From Candidatus Tepidifontimicrobium thermophilum (GTDB taxonomy: Bacteria > Sysuimicrobiota > Sysuimicrobiia > Sysuimicrobiales > Sysuimicrobiaceae), in NCBI GenBank assembly GCA_031296405.1, contig JAVKKH010000016.1, forward strand, positions 1 to 58,497: DNA of 58,497 nt, given 5' to 3'. The position numbers were made by a program, and so were the translations under genes. The notes below the pieces were generated by a model. That model saw nothing but the letters and a program-made list of their open reading frames with translations. It made no database searches and was not told the origin of the DNA. Below are positions 51,383 through 58,497 of the stretch, piece after piece (the stretch's first letter is position 1; each line of letters begins with the position of its first letter).

Positions 51383-52471
51383 ATGGAGCCGGTCCGGGTG
51401 GTGGATCTGGGCGAGGTAGCGCCGGTCCGTTCCCAGGCAGTCTACCACGCGGTGGCCTACGCCATGGACGAGGGTACGCCCGACACCGTGCTGCTGGTCA
51501 CCTCGTCCCAGCCGTACGTCTCCATCGGGTACCACCAGGACGCAGCCCGGGAGGTGGACCTGGAGTTCTGCGCGGCCCACGGCCTGCCGGTGGTCCGCCG
51601 CGAGGTGGGCGGCGGGGCGGTGTACCTGGACCGGAACCAGGTGTTCTGCCAGTGGATTTTTCAGCGGCAACACCTGCCCGCCAGATTGGAGGAGCGCTTC
51701 TCCCTGTACGTGCTGCCTCTGGTGGCCACCTACCGGCGGCTCGGCATCGACGCCTACCACCGGCCCGTCAACGACATCCAGGTCGCGGGGCGGAAGATCG
51801 GGGGAACCGGTGCTGCCTCCATCGGGCGCAGCGAGGTCATGGTGGGCAGCCTGATGTTCGACTTCGACCACGAGCTCATGGCCCGGGTGTTGCGGGTCCC
51901 GTCGGAGAAGATGCGGGACAAGGTGGTCCAGGGGATCCGGGACTACATCACGACGATGAGGCGCGAGCTGGGGGATGTGCCCGACCGGCAACAGGTCCTG
52001 GCCGTGTACCTGGAGGAGACCGCGCGGGCTCTGGGAAGGCCCCTGCAACCGGGTCAGCTCACCGAGCGGGAGTGGGAAGCGGCGGCGGAGCTCGAGGAGA
52101 GGTTCTCCTCAGAGGAGTGGCTGCACCAGAAGGGCGGGCTGCGGGCTTCCGGGGCGGTGAAGATCCACGCGGACGTGCACGTGGCGGAGGCTACGTACAA
52201 GGCTCCTGGCGGGCTGGTCCGGGCCACCGCCCGCATCCGGGAGGGCCGGATCGACGACGTGAGCCTGTCGGGCGACTTCACGGTGCTGCCCGCGTGGGCA
52301 ATAGGAGCCATAGAGCAGGCCCTCCGGGGGCTGCCCTTGAGGGAGGACGTCCTCCGGCAGAGGGTCGCGGACGTGTACCGGGCCCTGGCGGTGGAGGCTC
52401 CGGGCCTCGCCCCCGAGGACCTCACGCAGGCCCTCGTGGCCCTGCGAGGCACGGTGGAGGGGACGCCGTGA
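51383..52471 (+). CDS. Lipoate/octanoate-protein ligase, fused LplA-LplB type (sLpl(AB))
   Basis: 362 residues. RREVGGGAVYLD (72-83), VNDIQVAGRKIGGTGA with Lys138, and the LplB-like domain (APGGLVRATARI, SLSGDFTVLP) are intact. It lies right after two carriers and 4 bases overlap the next gene start. It is a full homologue of the minus-strand ligase at 35087, so two apparently active ligases serve the island. Confidence 0.85.
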   Translation: MEPVRVVDLGEVAPVRSQAVYHAVAYAMDEGTPDTVLLVTSSQPYVSIGYHQDAAREVDLEFCAAHGLPVVRREVGGGAVYLDRNQVFCQWIFQRQHLPARLEERFSLYVLPLVATYRRLGIDAYHRPVNDIQVAGRKIGGTGAASIGRSEVMVGSLMFDFDHELMARVLRVPSEKMRDKVVQGIRDYITTMRRELGDVPDRQQVLAVYLEETARALGRPLQPGQLTEREWEAAAELEERFSSEEWLHQKGGLRASGAVKIHADVHVAEATYKAPGGLVRATARIREGRIDDVSLSGDFTVLPAWAIGAIEQALRGLPLREDVLRQRVADVYRALAVEAPGLAPEDLTQALVALRGTVEGTP

Positions 52472-54036
52472 GCCCCCCTGTGGTGGCCCCGTCTCCGGAC
52501 CGGCCGGTGCTGTGGGGCAAGGTCATCGACCACCGGAAGTGTATCGGGTGCCACGCCTGTACCGTGGCGTGCAAGGCGGAGCACCTGGTTCCCTTGGGGG
52601 TCAACCGCACGTACGTGAAGCAGGTGGAGGTGGGCGTGTGGCCGGCCGTCCGCCGGCAGTTCCAGGTGACCCGCTGCAACCAGTGCGACGACCCCCCGTG
52701 CGTGCACATCTGCCCGGTCACCGCGATGTTCCGGCGTCCGGACGGGATCGTGGACTTCGACCGGGAGGTGTGCATCGGGTGCAAGGCCTGCATCGCCGCC
52801 TGCCCCTACGACGCCATCTACATCGATCCCGAAAGCCACAGCGCGGAGAAGTGCAACTTCTGCGCCCACCGGATCGACCTGGGGCTGGAGCCCGCCTGCG
52901 TGGTGGTGTGCCCGGAGCGGGCCATCGTGGTGGGCAATCTCCTGGATCCCAGTAGCGAGGTGAGCCAGCTGGTGGCCCGGGAGAAGGTGGAGGTGCGCAA
53001 GCCGGAGAAGGGCACCGCTCCCAAGCTCTACTACGTGGAGGCCAGCGGATTCACCCGGGTCCCCACCGGGGCGGCCCTGCCGGCCACGCACGCGTTCGCG
53101 CAGCAGCGGGAAGGGTACCCCGCCTGGAACGGGGAGGTGAGGGCGAGCCCTGGACGCACCGCGGCCGCGGCCCTGGTGTCCTACGACGTCCCGCACCGGC
53201 CGCCTTGGGACTGGCGGGTGAGCGGGTACACGTGGACCAAGAGCGTGGCCTCCGGCCTGTACGGCGCGCTTTCGGTGCTGTCCTGGACGGGGCGGGCGCT
53301 GGGCGATGTCTGGGACGTGGGAGGGAGGCTAGCGGCCCTGGTGTTCTTGTTGCTGACCGCGGCGCTCCTGGTGTGGGACCTCAAGCACCCCGAGCGGTTC
53401 TGGACCATCCTGGTCCGCCCCCAGTGGAGGTCCTGGCTGGCCCGGGGCGCGTTCATCCTCACCGGGTTCGGTGCCGTGGTCGCCGCGGACTTGGTGGTCC
53501 GCCTCCTGGGGTGGACGACCTCTGCGGGATTGTTGCAGGGAGCGGGGTTCGTGCTGGCGGTGCTGGCCGCGGTGTATACCGCCTTCCTGTTCGCTCAGGC
53601 CAGGGCCAGGGACCTGTGGCAGAGTCCGGTGCTGCCCGTGCACCTGCTGATCCAGGCCGCAGTGGCGGGCTCTGCCGCGCTGCTGGTCGGCGGGGCGTTC
53701 GTCGGGCTCCCGGCAGGGGCACAGACGGCCCTGGCCTGGACCCTGCTGTGGGGACTGGCGGGGCACGCGCTGCTGGCGCTGTCCGAGGGCCTGGGACCTC
53801 ACCCTACCGACGACGCGGCCCGCGCCGCGCGCCAGATGACCCACGGTCGGTACCGGCTTGCGTACTGGCTGGGGCTCGGGGTCGGCGGTGCGCTTGCGGC
53901 CGCGCTGCTGGTCCTCCAAGTGGCGGGGTGGGTGGGGCCGTGGGCGGTCCCGCTGGCCGGCTGCCTGGCGCTTGTGGGTCTGTTGCTGTACGAGCACGGC
54001 TACGTGCAGGCGGGCCAGTCGGTGCCGCTTTCGTGA
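52468..54036 (+). CDS. Fused Fe-S/NrfD-type membrane subunit (SoeB-SoeC-like)
   Basis: 522 residues. The first about 240 hold four [4Fe-4S] motifs: CIGCHACTVAC (25-35), CNQCDDPPCVHIC (70-82), CIGCKACIAAC (102-112), and CNFC with CVVVC (129-148). The C-terminal about 280 residues form eight membrane helices of NrfD/PsrC type (LVFLLLTAALLVWDLKHPERFWTILVRP is diagnostic). Normally B and C are separate proteins. The GTG overlaps the ligase stop. It would link the SoeA molybdenum subunit to the quinone pool. Confidence 0.85.
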   Translation: MSPPVVAPSPDRPVLWGKVIDHRKCIGCHACTVACKAEHLVPLGVNRTYVKQVEVGVWPAVRRQFQVTRCNQCDDPPCVHICPVTAMFRRPDGIVDFDREVCIGCKACIAACPYDAIYIDPESHSAEKCNFCAHRIDLGLEPACVVVCPERAIVVGNLLDPSSEVSQLVAREKVEVRKPEKGTAPKLYYVEASGFTRVPTGAALPATHAFAQQREGYPAWNGEVRASPGRTAAAALVSYDVPHRPPWDWRVSGYTWTKSVASGLYGALSVLSWTGRALGDVWDVGGRLAALVFLLLTAALLVWDLKHPERFWTILVRPQWRSWLARGAFILTGFGAVVAADLVVRLLGWTTSAGLLQGAGFVLAVLAAVYTAFLFAQARARDLWQSPVLPVHLLIQAAVAGSAALLVGGAFVGLPAGAQTALAWTLLWGLAGHALLALSEGLGPHPTDDAARAARQMTHGRYRLAYWLGLGVGGALAAALLVLQVAGWVGPWAVPLAGCLALVGLLLYEHGYVQAGQSVPLS

Positions 54037-54043
54037 GGGTCCT

Positions 54044-54823
54044 GTGGAAGCCACTCGGACCGTTGCGCTCTTAGGGATGTCCGCGGCGGTGGGCGTGGTC
54101 GGCGCCCTCACGGGACTGGGGGGTGGCGTCCTGCTGGTCCCGCTTTTGACCCTGGGCTTCGGCCTCGACATCCGCACCGCGGCCGGCACGAGCCTCCTGT
54201 GCCTGGTGGGCACCCAGGTGGGGGTCGGGCAGGCCCTGAGGGGCACCGGCCTCGTGGACGAGCGGGCAGCCGTGCCGCTGGCCCTGGCGAGTCTGTGCGG
54301 GGCGTGGTTGGGTGCGGAGGTGGCGGGCTGGGTCCCCAGGCGGATCCTGTACCTTCTGTTCGGCGGGATCATGGGCGGGACCGTGGTGGCCATGCTGGCG
54401 CGGCCGGTGCAGCAGGAGCTGGCTGGCCCGCAAGGACCTGGTACGTCGGCTGCCCGTCAGGTAGCCGCCATCGCCTCCATGGCTGCCGCCGGGGTTCTCT
54501 CGGGCCTGCTGGGGATCGGCGGCGGAGCCCTGAACGTCGCGGTGATGCACCTGATCCTGCAGCTCCCGTTGCCGAGTGCTGCGGCCACCTCCAGCTTCCT
54601 GCACGGCGTGAAAGCCCTCGCGGGACTGGCCGCGTACTGGGCCCGGGGGGACGTAGCACCGTTGCAGGCGGCGCCCGCGGTCCTGGGAGTGGTGTGGGGG
54701 TCTACGTGGGGCGGGAGGCTGCTCGCCCGGGTGCCCGGCCGGGTGGTGCGCGCGGCTTTCCTGCCCCTGGTGGCCTGGGTAGCCGTCCAGATGTTCCGTC
54801 GCGGCCTGCAGACCGGCTGGTAG
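54044..54823 (+). CDS. TSUP-family (TauE/SafE) exporter
   Basis: 259 residues with eight hydrophobic segments. GALTGLGGGVLLVPLLTLGFGLDIRTAAGTSLL and SGLLGIGGGALNVAVMHLILQLPLPSAAATSS are the duplicated TSUP motifs. In sulfur oxidisers TSUP proteins often export sulfite or sulfonates. Its place between soeBC-like and soeA-like genes suggests sulfite or sulfur-compound export here. Confidence 0.9.
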   Translation: MEATRTVALLGMSAAVGVVGALTGLGGGVLLVPLLTLGFGLDIRTAAGTSLLCLVGTQVGVGQALRGTGLVDERAAVPLALASLCGAWLGAEVAGWVPRRILYLLFGGIMGGTVVAMLARPVQQELAGPQGPGTSAARQVAAIASMAAAGVLSGLLGIGGGALNVAVMHLILQLPLPSAAATSSFLHGVKALAGLAAYWARGDVAPLQAAPAVLGVVWGSTWGGRLLARVPGRVVRAAFLPLVAWVAVQMFRRGLQTGW

Positions 54824-54830
54824 GACGACC

Positions 54831-55100
54831 ATGGACCGCTTCGCTGCCCTGACGGCGCGGCTCGGCACCCTGGCTGTGCTGGCCGGAGCGCTGGGGGGCA
54901 TGGCGGAAGGTCTGGAGACGTGGGCGGAGTGGATCGCGGGAGTGGGTATCGCGGGACTGATCTGCGTGCCCGTGGTGGATCTGCTGGCGCTGCGGGAGAC
55001 CTTCCGACGGCGCGGGGAGCGGCGCTACGCAGATCTCACCACCCTGCTGCTGGCCGTGCTTGCGGTTGCGGCTGCCACCTCAGTGGTCCGGCACGTGTGA
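54831..55100 (+). CDS. Small membrane protein (DUF1634-like), TSUP partner
   Basis: 89 residues with about three hydrophobic helices (TLAVLAGALGGMAEGLE, IAGVGIAGLICVPVVDLLAL, LLLAVLAVAAATSVV). DUF1634 proteins commonly lie beside TSUP genes and may be regulatory or accessory subunits. The family call is from size, topology and position only. Confidence 0.6.
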   Translation: MDRFAALTARLGTLAVLAGALGGMAEGLETWAEWIAGVGIAGLICVPVVDLLALRETFRRRGERRYADLTTLLLAVLAVAAATSVVRHV

Positions 55101-55114
55101 GAGGAGGGGTGGGG

Positions 55115-58042
55115 ATGTGGACCCGACCTGCTGAGGGAGTCCAGGGCTTCGGAGGTCTTGCCGCGTTTCCCCCTCCCGACCGGTGGGACTCATGGACCGA
55201 GTGGGACGCCAGGGCTTGGCCGAGGCGGGTGCCGCGGGAGTACACGTTGATCCCCACGGTGTGCTTCAACTGCGAGGCCGCCTGCGGGCTGCTGGCGTAC
55301 GTGGACAGACAGACGGGCGAGATCCGCAAGCTGGAGGGCCTCCCGACCCACCCGGCGAGCCGGGGCCGCAACTGCCCCAAGGGACCTGCGACCCTCGCCC
55401 AGATCCACAACCCGGACCGCATCCTCTACCCCCTGCGGCGGAAGGGCCCTCGGGGGAGCGGGCAGTGGGAGCGGGTCAGCTGGGAGGAGGCGCTGGAGGA
55501 CATTGCCGCCCGCATCCGGCAGGCGCTGGCCGAAGGGCGCAGGGACGCGGTCGTCTACCACGTGGGCCGACCCGGGGAGGACTTCTTCCACGAGCGCATG
55601 CTGATGGCCTGGGGGGTCGACGGGCACAACAGCCACACCAACGTGTGCTCGTCGTCCGCGCGGTTCGGCTACTCCTTGTGGATGGGCTACGACCGACCGG
55701 CTCCAGACCACACCGACGCGCGGTTTATCCTGCTCCTCTCTAGCCACCTGGAGAGCGGTCACTACTTCAACCCGCACGCCCAGCGCATCGTGGAGGCCCG
55801 CAGCGCCGGCGCGAAGGTGTGCGTGGTGGACACACGCCTGTCCAACACCGCCAGCCAGGCGGACCTGTGGCTGAGCCCGTGGCCCGGGACCGAGGCGGGG
55901 CTGCTGCTGTCGGTGGCGCACGTGCTGCTGCGGGAGGGGTGGGTGGACGAGGGGTTCCTGGCGCGGTGGGTGAACTGGCAGGAGTTCCTCGCGGACCGGG
56001 ACTACCTGAAATTTCTCGCGGAGCTCGGGTTCTTGCGTCGCGTTCCGGAGCGGGAGGACTTCCCCGCGTTCCTGGACACCCTCCGGGAGCTGTACGCCGC
56101 CTACACCCCGGAGTGGGCCGCGGCGGAGTGCGGGGTGGAAGCCGGGGCGGTGGAGTGGATCGCCCGGGAAATCCGCCAGGCGGGGCGCCGGTGGGCCAGC
56201 CACGTGTGGCGGGGTCCGGCCGCAGGAAACCGCGGCGGGTGGATGGTGGCCCGGGCCCTGATGTTCCTGCACGCGCTCACCGGGTCCGTGGGCACCAGGG
56301 GGGGCGTGCTCCCCAACGGCTACGCCAAGTTCGTGCCCAGGCCTCCCACAGTTCCGCCACACCCGCGGGTGTGGAACGAAGCGCACTGGCCGCGGCAGTG
56401 GCCGCTCAGTCACTTCGAGATGTCGTTCCTGCTGCCGCACCTGCTGGAGCGTCTAGACCACCGCATCGACGTGTACTTCACCCGGGTCTACAACCCGGTG
56501 TGGACGAACCCCGACGGCGCCATGTGGGTGGAGATGTTGCAGGACCCGGAGCGGATCGGCCTGCATGTGTGCCTGACGCCCGTGTGGAGCGAGACCGCCC
56601 AGTTCGCGGACTACGTCCTCCCCATGGGCATGGGGCCCGAGCGGCACGACCTCCACTCCTACGAGACGCACGGCGCCCAGTGGGTCGGGTTCCGCCAGCC
56701 GGTGCTGCGGGTGTTCCGGCAGCGCCAGGGGCAGCCTGTAGCCAGCACCCGGGAGGCCAACCCCGGCGAGGTGTGGGAGGAGGTGGAGTTCTGGTTCGAG
56801 CTGGCCTGGCGGATCGACCCGGACGGGAGCCTGGGGATCCGGCAGCACTTCGAATCCCCCTACCGGCCGGGGCAGAAGGTGACCGTGGACGACTACTACG
56901 GGTGGATCTTCGAGAACTCCGTGCCGGGGCTCCGGGACGAGGCCGAGCGCAGGCGGCTGACGCCTCTGGAGTACATGCGGCGCTATGGGGCCTTCGAGAT
57001 CACCCGCGACGTGTACGAGGAGCACGAGCAGCTCGTGCCGGAGGAGCTGGTGGCACAGGCGGTGGTGGGCCCGGACGGTGGGGTTTACGTTCCTGCAGAC
57101 CGGCTCCCCCCGCGCGCCAACCTTCGGCCGGAGCCCGGACCCTTCAGGGACAGCGAGGGACGGGTGCGGGTCGGGGTGGTGGTGGACGGGACGGTGAGGA
57201 AAGGGTTCCCGACGCCTTCAGGCAGGCTGGAGTTCTACTCGCGCACCCTGAAGGAGTGGCACTGGCCCGAGTACGCCATCCCCATCTACCCGCGGAACGA
57301 GGAGGAAGCGCGTCGGATGATCCACATCACCAGCCAGGTGTACTGGCGGTGGGTGGACCGGTCCCGAGGGGAGACCATCCTGCTGCCCACCTTCCGGCTG
57401 CCTACCCTGATCCACACCCGCACCAACGGCGCCAAGTGGCTGTACGAGATCTCCCACGTGAACCCCATCTGGATGCACCCGGAGGACGCGGAGCGCCTGG
57501 CAGTGAAGACGGGAGACCTGGTGCGGGTCGAGACGGAGGTCGGCTACTTCGTGGACCGGGTCTGGGTGACGGAGGCCATCCGGCCGGGAGTCGTGGCGTG
57601 CTCCCACCACCTGGGCCGGTGGCGGCTGTTCGAAGACCACGGCAGCGACCTGTGGAACTCCTCGTGGGTCCGGCTGGAGCGACAAGGCAGCCGGTGGCGC
57701 ATGACGCCCCGCCGGGGTCCCGGGCCCTTCAACAGCTCCGATCCGGACTCTCAGAGGATCTGGTGGGACGAAGGCGGGGTGCACCAGAACCTGACGTTCG
57801 GGGTCCAGCCGGACCCGCTTTCCGGCCAGCACTGCTGGCACCAGAAGGTGCGCGTGGTGCGCGCAGGGCCGGACGACCGGTACGGGACCCTGGAGGTGGA
57901 CACCACGAAGTCCAGGGAGGTCTTCCAGCGGTGGCTGAGCCTGACCCGTCCGGCGCCTGGGCCGGACGGCACCCGGAGGCCTTACTGGATGCTGCGGCCC
58001 CTGAAGCCCCACCCGGACGCGTACCGGATGCGGGGTCAGTAG
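55115..58042 (+). CDS. soeA: Cytoplasmic molybdopterin oxidoreductase, sulfite dehydrogenase SoeA-like
   Basis: 975 residues, CISM family. Proximal Fe-S motif Cys50-X2-Cys53-X3-Cys57-X29-Cys87. The possible molybdenum ligand is Cys178 in NVCSSS. There is no twin-arginine signal peptide, so it is cytoplasmic as expected for SoeA and unlike periplasmic PhsA/PsrA/TtrA. C-terminal MGD-binding domain includes THLGRWRL-type and HVNPIWMHPEDAERLAVKTGD elements. It lies with a fused BC subunit and TSUP, and would oxidise sulfite to sulfate. Ribosome site GAGGAGGGG before the ATG. Confidence 0.85.
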   Translation: MWTRPAEGVQGFGGLAAFPPPDRWDSWTEWDARAWPRRVPREYTLIPTVCFNCEAACGLLAYVDRQTGEIRKLEGLPTHPASRGRNCPKGPATLAQIHNPDRILYPLRRKGPRGSGQWERVSWEEALEDIAARIRQALAEGRRDAVVYHVGRPGEDFFHERMLMAWGVDGHNSHTNVCSSSARFGYSLWMGYDRPAPDHTDARFILLLSSHLESGHYFNPHAQRIVEARSAGAKVCVVDTRLSNTASQADLWLSPWPGTEAGLLLSVAHVLLREGWVDEGFLARWVNWQEFLADRDYLKFLAELGFLRRVPEREDFPAFLDTLRELYAAYTPEWAAAECGVEAGAVEWIAREIRQAGRRWASHVWRGPAAGNRGGWMVARALMFLHALTGSVGTRGGVLPNGYAKFVPRPPTVPPHPRVWNEAHWPRQWPLSHFEMSFLLPHLLERLDHRIDVYFTRVYNPVWTNPDGAMWVEMLQDPERIGLHVCLTPVWSETAQFADYVLPMGMGPERHDLHSYETHGAQWVGFRQPVLRVFRQRQGQPVASTREANPGEVWEEVEFWFELAWRIDPDGSLGIRQHFESPYRPGQKVTVDDYYGWIFENSVPGLRDEAERRRLTPLEYMRRYGAFEITRDVYEEHEQLVPEELVAQAVVGPDGGVYVPADRLPPRANLRPEPGPFRDSEGRVRVGVVVDGTVRKGFPTPSGRLEFYSRTLKEWHWPEYAIPIYPRNEEEARRMIHITSQVYWRWVDRSRGETILLPTFRLPTLIHTRTNGAKWLYEISHVNPIWMHPEDAERLAVKTGDLVRVETEVGYFVDRVWVTEAIRPGVVACSHHLGRWRLFEDHGSDLWNSSWVRLERQGSRWRMTPRRGPGPFNSSDPDSQRIWWDEGGVHQNLTFGVQPDPLSGQHCWHQKVRVVRAGPDDRYGTLEVDTTKSREVFQRWLSLTRPAPGPDGTRRPYWMLRPLKPHPDAYRMRGQ

Positions 58043-58063
58043 GCCGAGGCGCCGGGTTGTGGG

Positions 58064-58110
58064 ATCCCCCGAAAGGGGGACGGACGATTCCCCCTTGCGG
58101 GGGTTGCGCG
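58064..58110. repeat. C/G-hairpin element, right copy (see also 38823)
   Basis: ATCCCCCGAAAGGGGGA and CCCCCTTGCGGGGG inverted repeats followed by TTGCGCG, immediately after soeA. It matches the element at 38823 at about 34 of 47 positions, including the trailing TTG-x-GCG. It could be a terminator, an operator, or a promoter-proximal element of the next gene. Confidence 0.4.
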
Positions 58111-58153
58111 CTCAGCGGGCGTGTGGTTAACCCAAGGCGGGAGGTGACGGGGG

Positions 58154-58497
58154 TTGCGGCCGGGGGTGGCCATCCTCGTGGCCCTTCTGTTTAACGGTTT
58201 CCTCATCGGGCAAATGCTCGCGACTCGTGGAGCTGCCCTGGTCTCCGCCCGCGAGGACGTCACCGTGGTCCGGGAGGACGTAGTCCAGGAGCGCCGGGTG
58301 CGGGCGGGGGAGCGGACGGTGCTGGAGGTGTCCACCACGGGGCTGGTGGAGGTGGTGGTGTACGAGTACGCCGGGGACGCGGGGGAGCTAGAGGAGTTCC
58401 GGGCGGGGCGGGTCCCGCGGACGGCGAAGGTGTTCAGCCGGGTGCAGGAGGTCAGCTACCCGCTTTCCAGCGTCACGGAGGCGCGCTTCTACGTACG
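58154..58497 (+). CDS. Membrane-anchored protein, unknown (3' end outside window)
   Basis: Frame open to the window edge, about 114 codons. TTG start after GGGAGGTG. The N-terminus is one transmembrane helix or uncleaved signal (LRPGVAILVALLFNGFLIGQ), then acidic/basic extracytoplasmic sequence (VSAREDVTVVREDVVQERRV) and beta-strand-rich residues. No domain is recognised. It may belong to the sulfur island or begin the next unit. Confidence 0.5.
   Translation, partial: MRPGVAILVALLFNGFLIGQMLATRGAALVSAREDVTVVREDVVQERRVRAGERTVLEVSTTGLVEVVVYEYAGDAGELEEFRAGRVPRTAKVFSRVQEVSYPLSSVTEARFYV

Noticed and set aside
51376..52467. First 364 codons of the long frame that continues into the SoeB-SoeC-like protein
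   Set aside because: It is a +1 shadow of the ligase gene. Real sequence begins at the GTG 52468 overlapping the ligase stop.
38920..58042. DsrAB or Sox pathway genes
   Set aside because: I looked for DsrAB, SoxB, SoxYZ and SoxA-like motifs and saw none.
55115..58042. Thiosulfate or tetrathionate reductase (PhsA/TtrA) for the molybdoenzyme
   Set aside because: No Tat signal peptide, so it would be cytoplasmic, and it is located with sulfur-oxidising genes. A tree would be needed to finally exclude it.
1..58497. CRISPR arrays, insertion sequences, prophage or rRNA genes
   Set aside because: No regularly spaced repeats, transposase or integrase motifs, or rRNA-like sequence were seen; the repeats found are single paired hairpins.

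Overview
The window is one strand-dense, very GC-rich bacterial chromosome segment. It has many GTG and some TTG starts, frequent GTGA/ATGA stop-start overlaps, and several -10 boxes so close to start codons that leaderless mRNAs are likely. The species cannot be named from this sequence. The gene content suggests an aerobic or facultative, possibly thermophilic, sulfur-oxidising lineage, such as a high-GC Firmicute-like or uncultured soil/hot-spring phylum. That assignment is inference.

Layout. 1-3.2 kb: a cut-off cupredoxin, a DUF4242 protein and a large AAA/TPR/LuxR regulator. 3.2-6.4 kb: a compact cysteine-synthesis module (CysO-like sulfur carrier, ParB-fold SerK/SbnI-like serine kinase candidate, CysM-like sulfhydrylase, Mec-like JAMM peptidase, Rrf2 regulator). 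6.4-12.6 kb: ECF sigma/zinc anti-sigma pair, Ppx/GppA, MacA-MacB type exporter, initiator tRNA, lone response regulator. 12.6-19.4 kb: TetR, HpaB-family flavoprotein, SDR, CoA-transferase and a NitT/TauT-type ABC importer, which look like a small catabolic operon. 19.4-34 kb: mixed housekeeping and accessory genes (endonuclease V-like, two DUF72 proteins, O-methyltransferase, PQQ-type sugar dehydrogenase, Uma2, chromate-resistance pair, GH1, structured leader plus coiled-coil orphan, sigma-like factor, GalE-like epimerase, Ku, glyoxalase-fold dioxygenase, two-component system).

34-58 kb is the centrepiece: what looks like a full sulfur-oxidising heterodisulfide-reductase-like (sHdr) island. 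A minus-strand arm encodes the lipoate-assembly set: two LipS-type radical SAM proteins, two LplA-type ligases and one LbpA-like carrier. The divergent plus-strand arm encodes TusA, two DsrE-family sulfurtransferases, LbpA, a thioredoxin-like protein, HdrC1, HdrB1, HdrA, the sHdr 'hyp' protein, a fused HdrC2-HdrB2, EtfB, EtfA, a membrane HdrD-type ETF:quinone oxidoreductase, two small unknown proteins, two more LbpA, a third ligase, a fused SoeB-SoeC-like protein, a TSUP exporter with its small membrane partner, and a cytoplasmic SoeA-like molybdoenzyme.

Inferred flow: sulfane sulfur passes TusA to DsrE to lipoyl-LbpA and is oxidised by sHdr to sulfite. Electrons pass to EtfAB and then to quinone through the membrane oxidoreductase. 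Sulfite is oxidised by the Soe-like enzyme or exported by TSUP. The novelty lies in the number of lipoyl carriers and ligases, the gene fusions, and the two uncharacterised, translationally coupled small proteins inside the operon.
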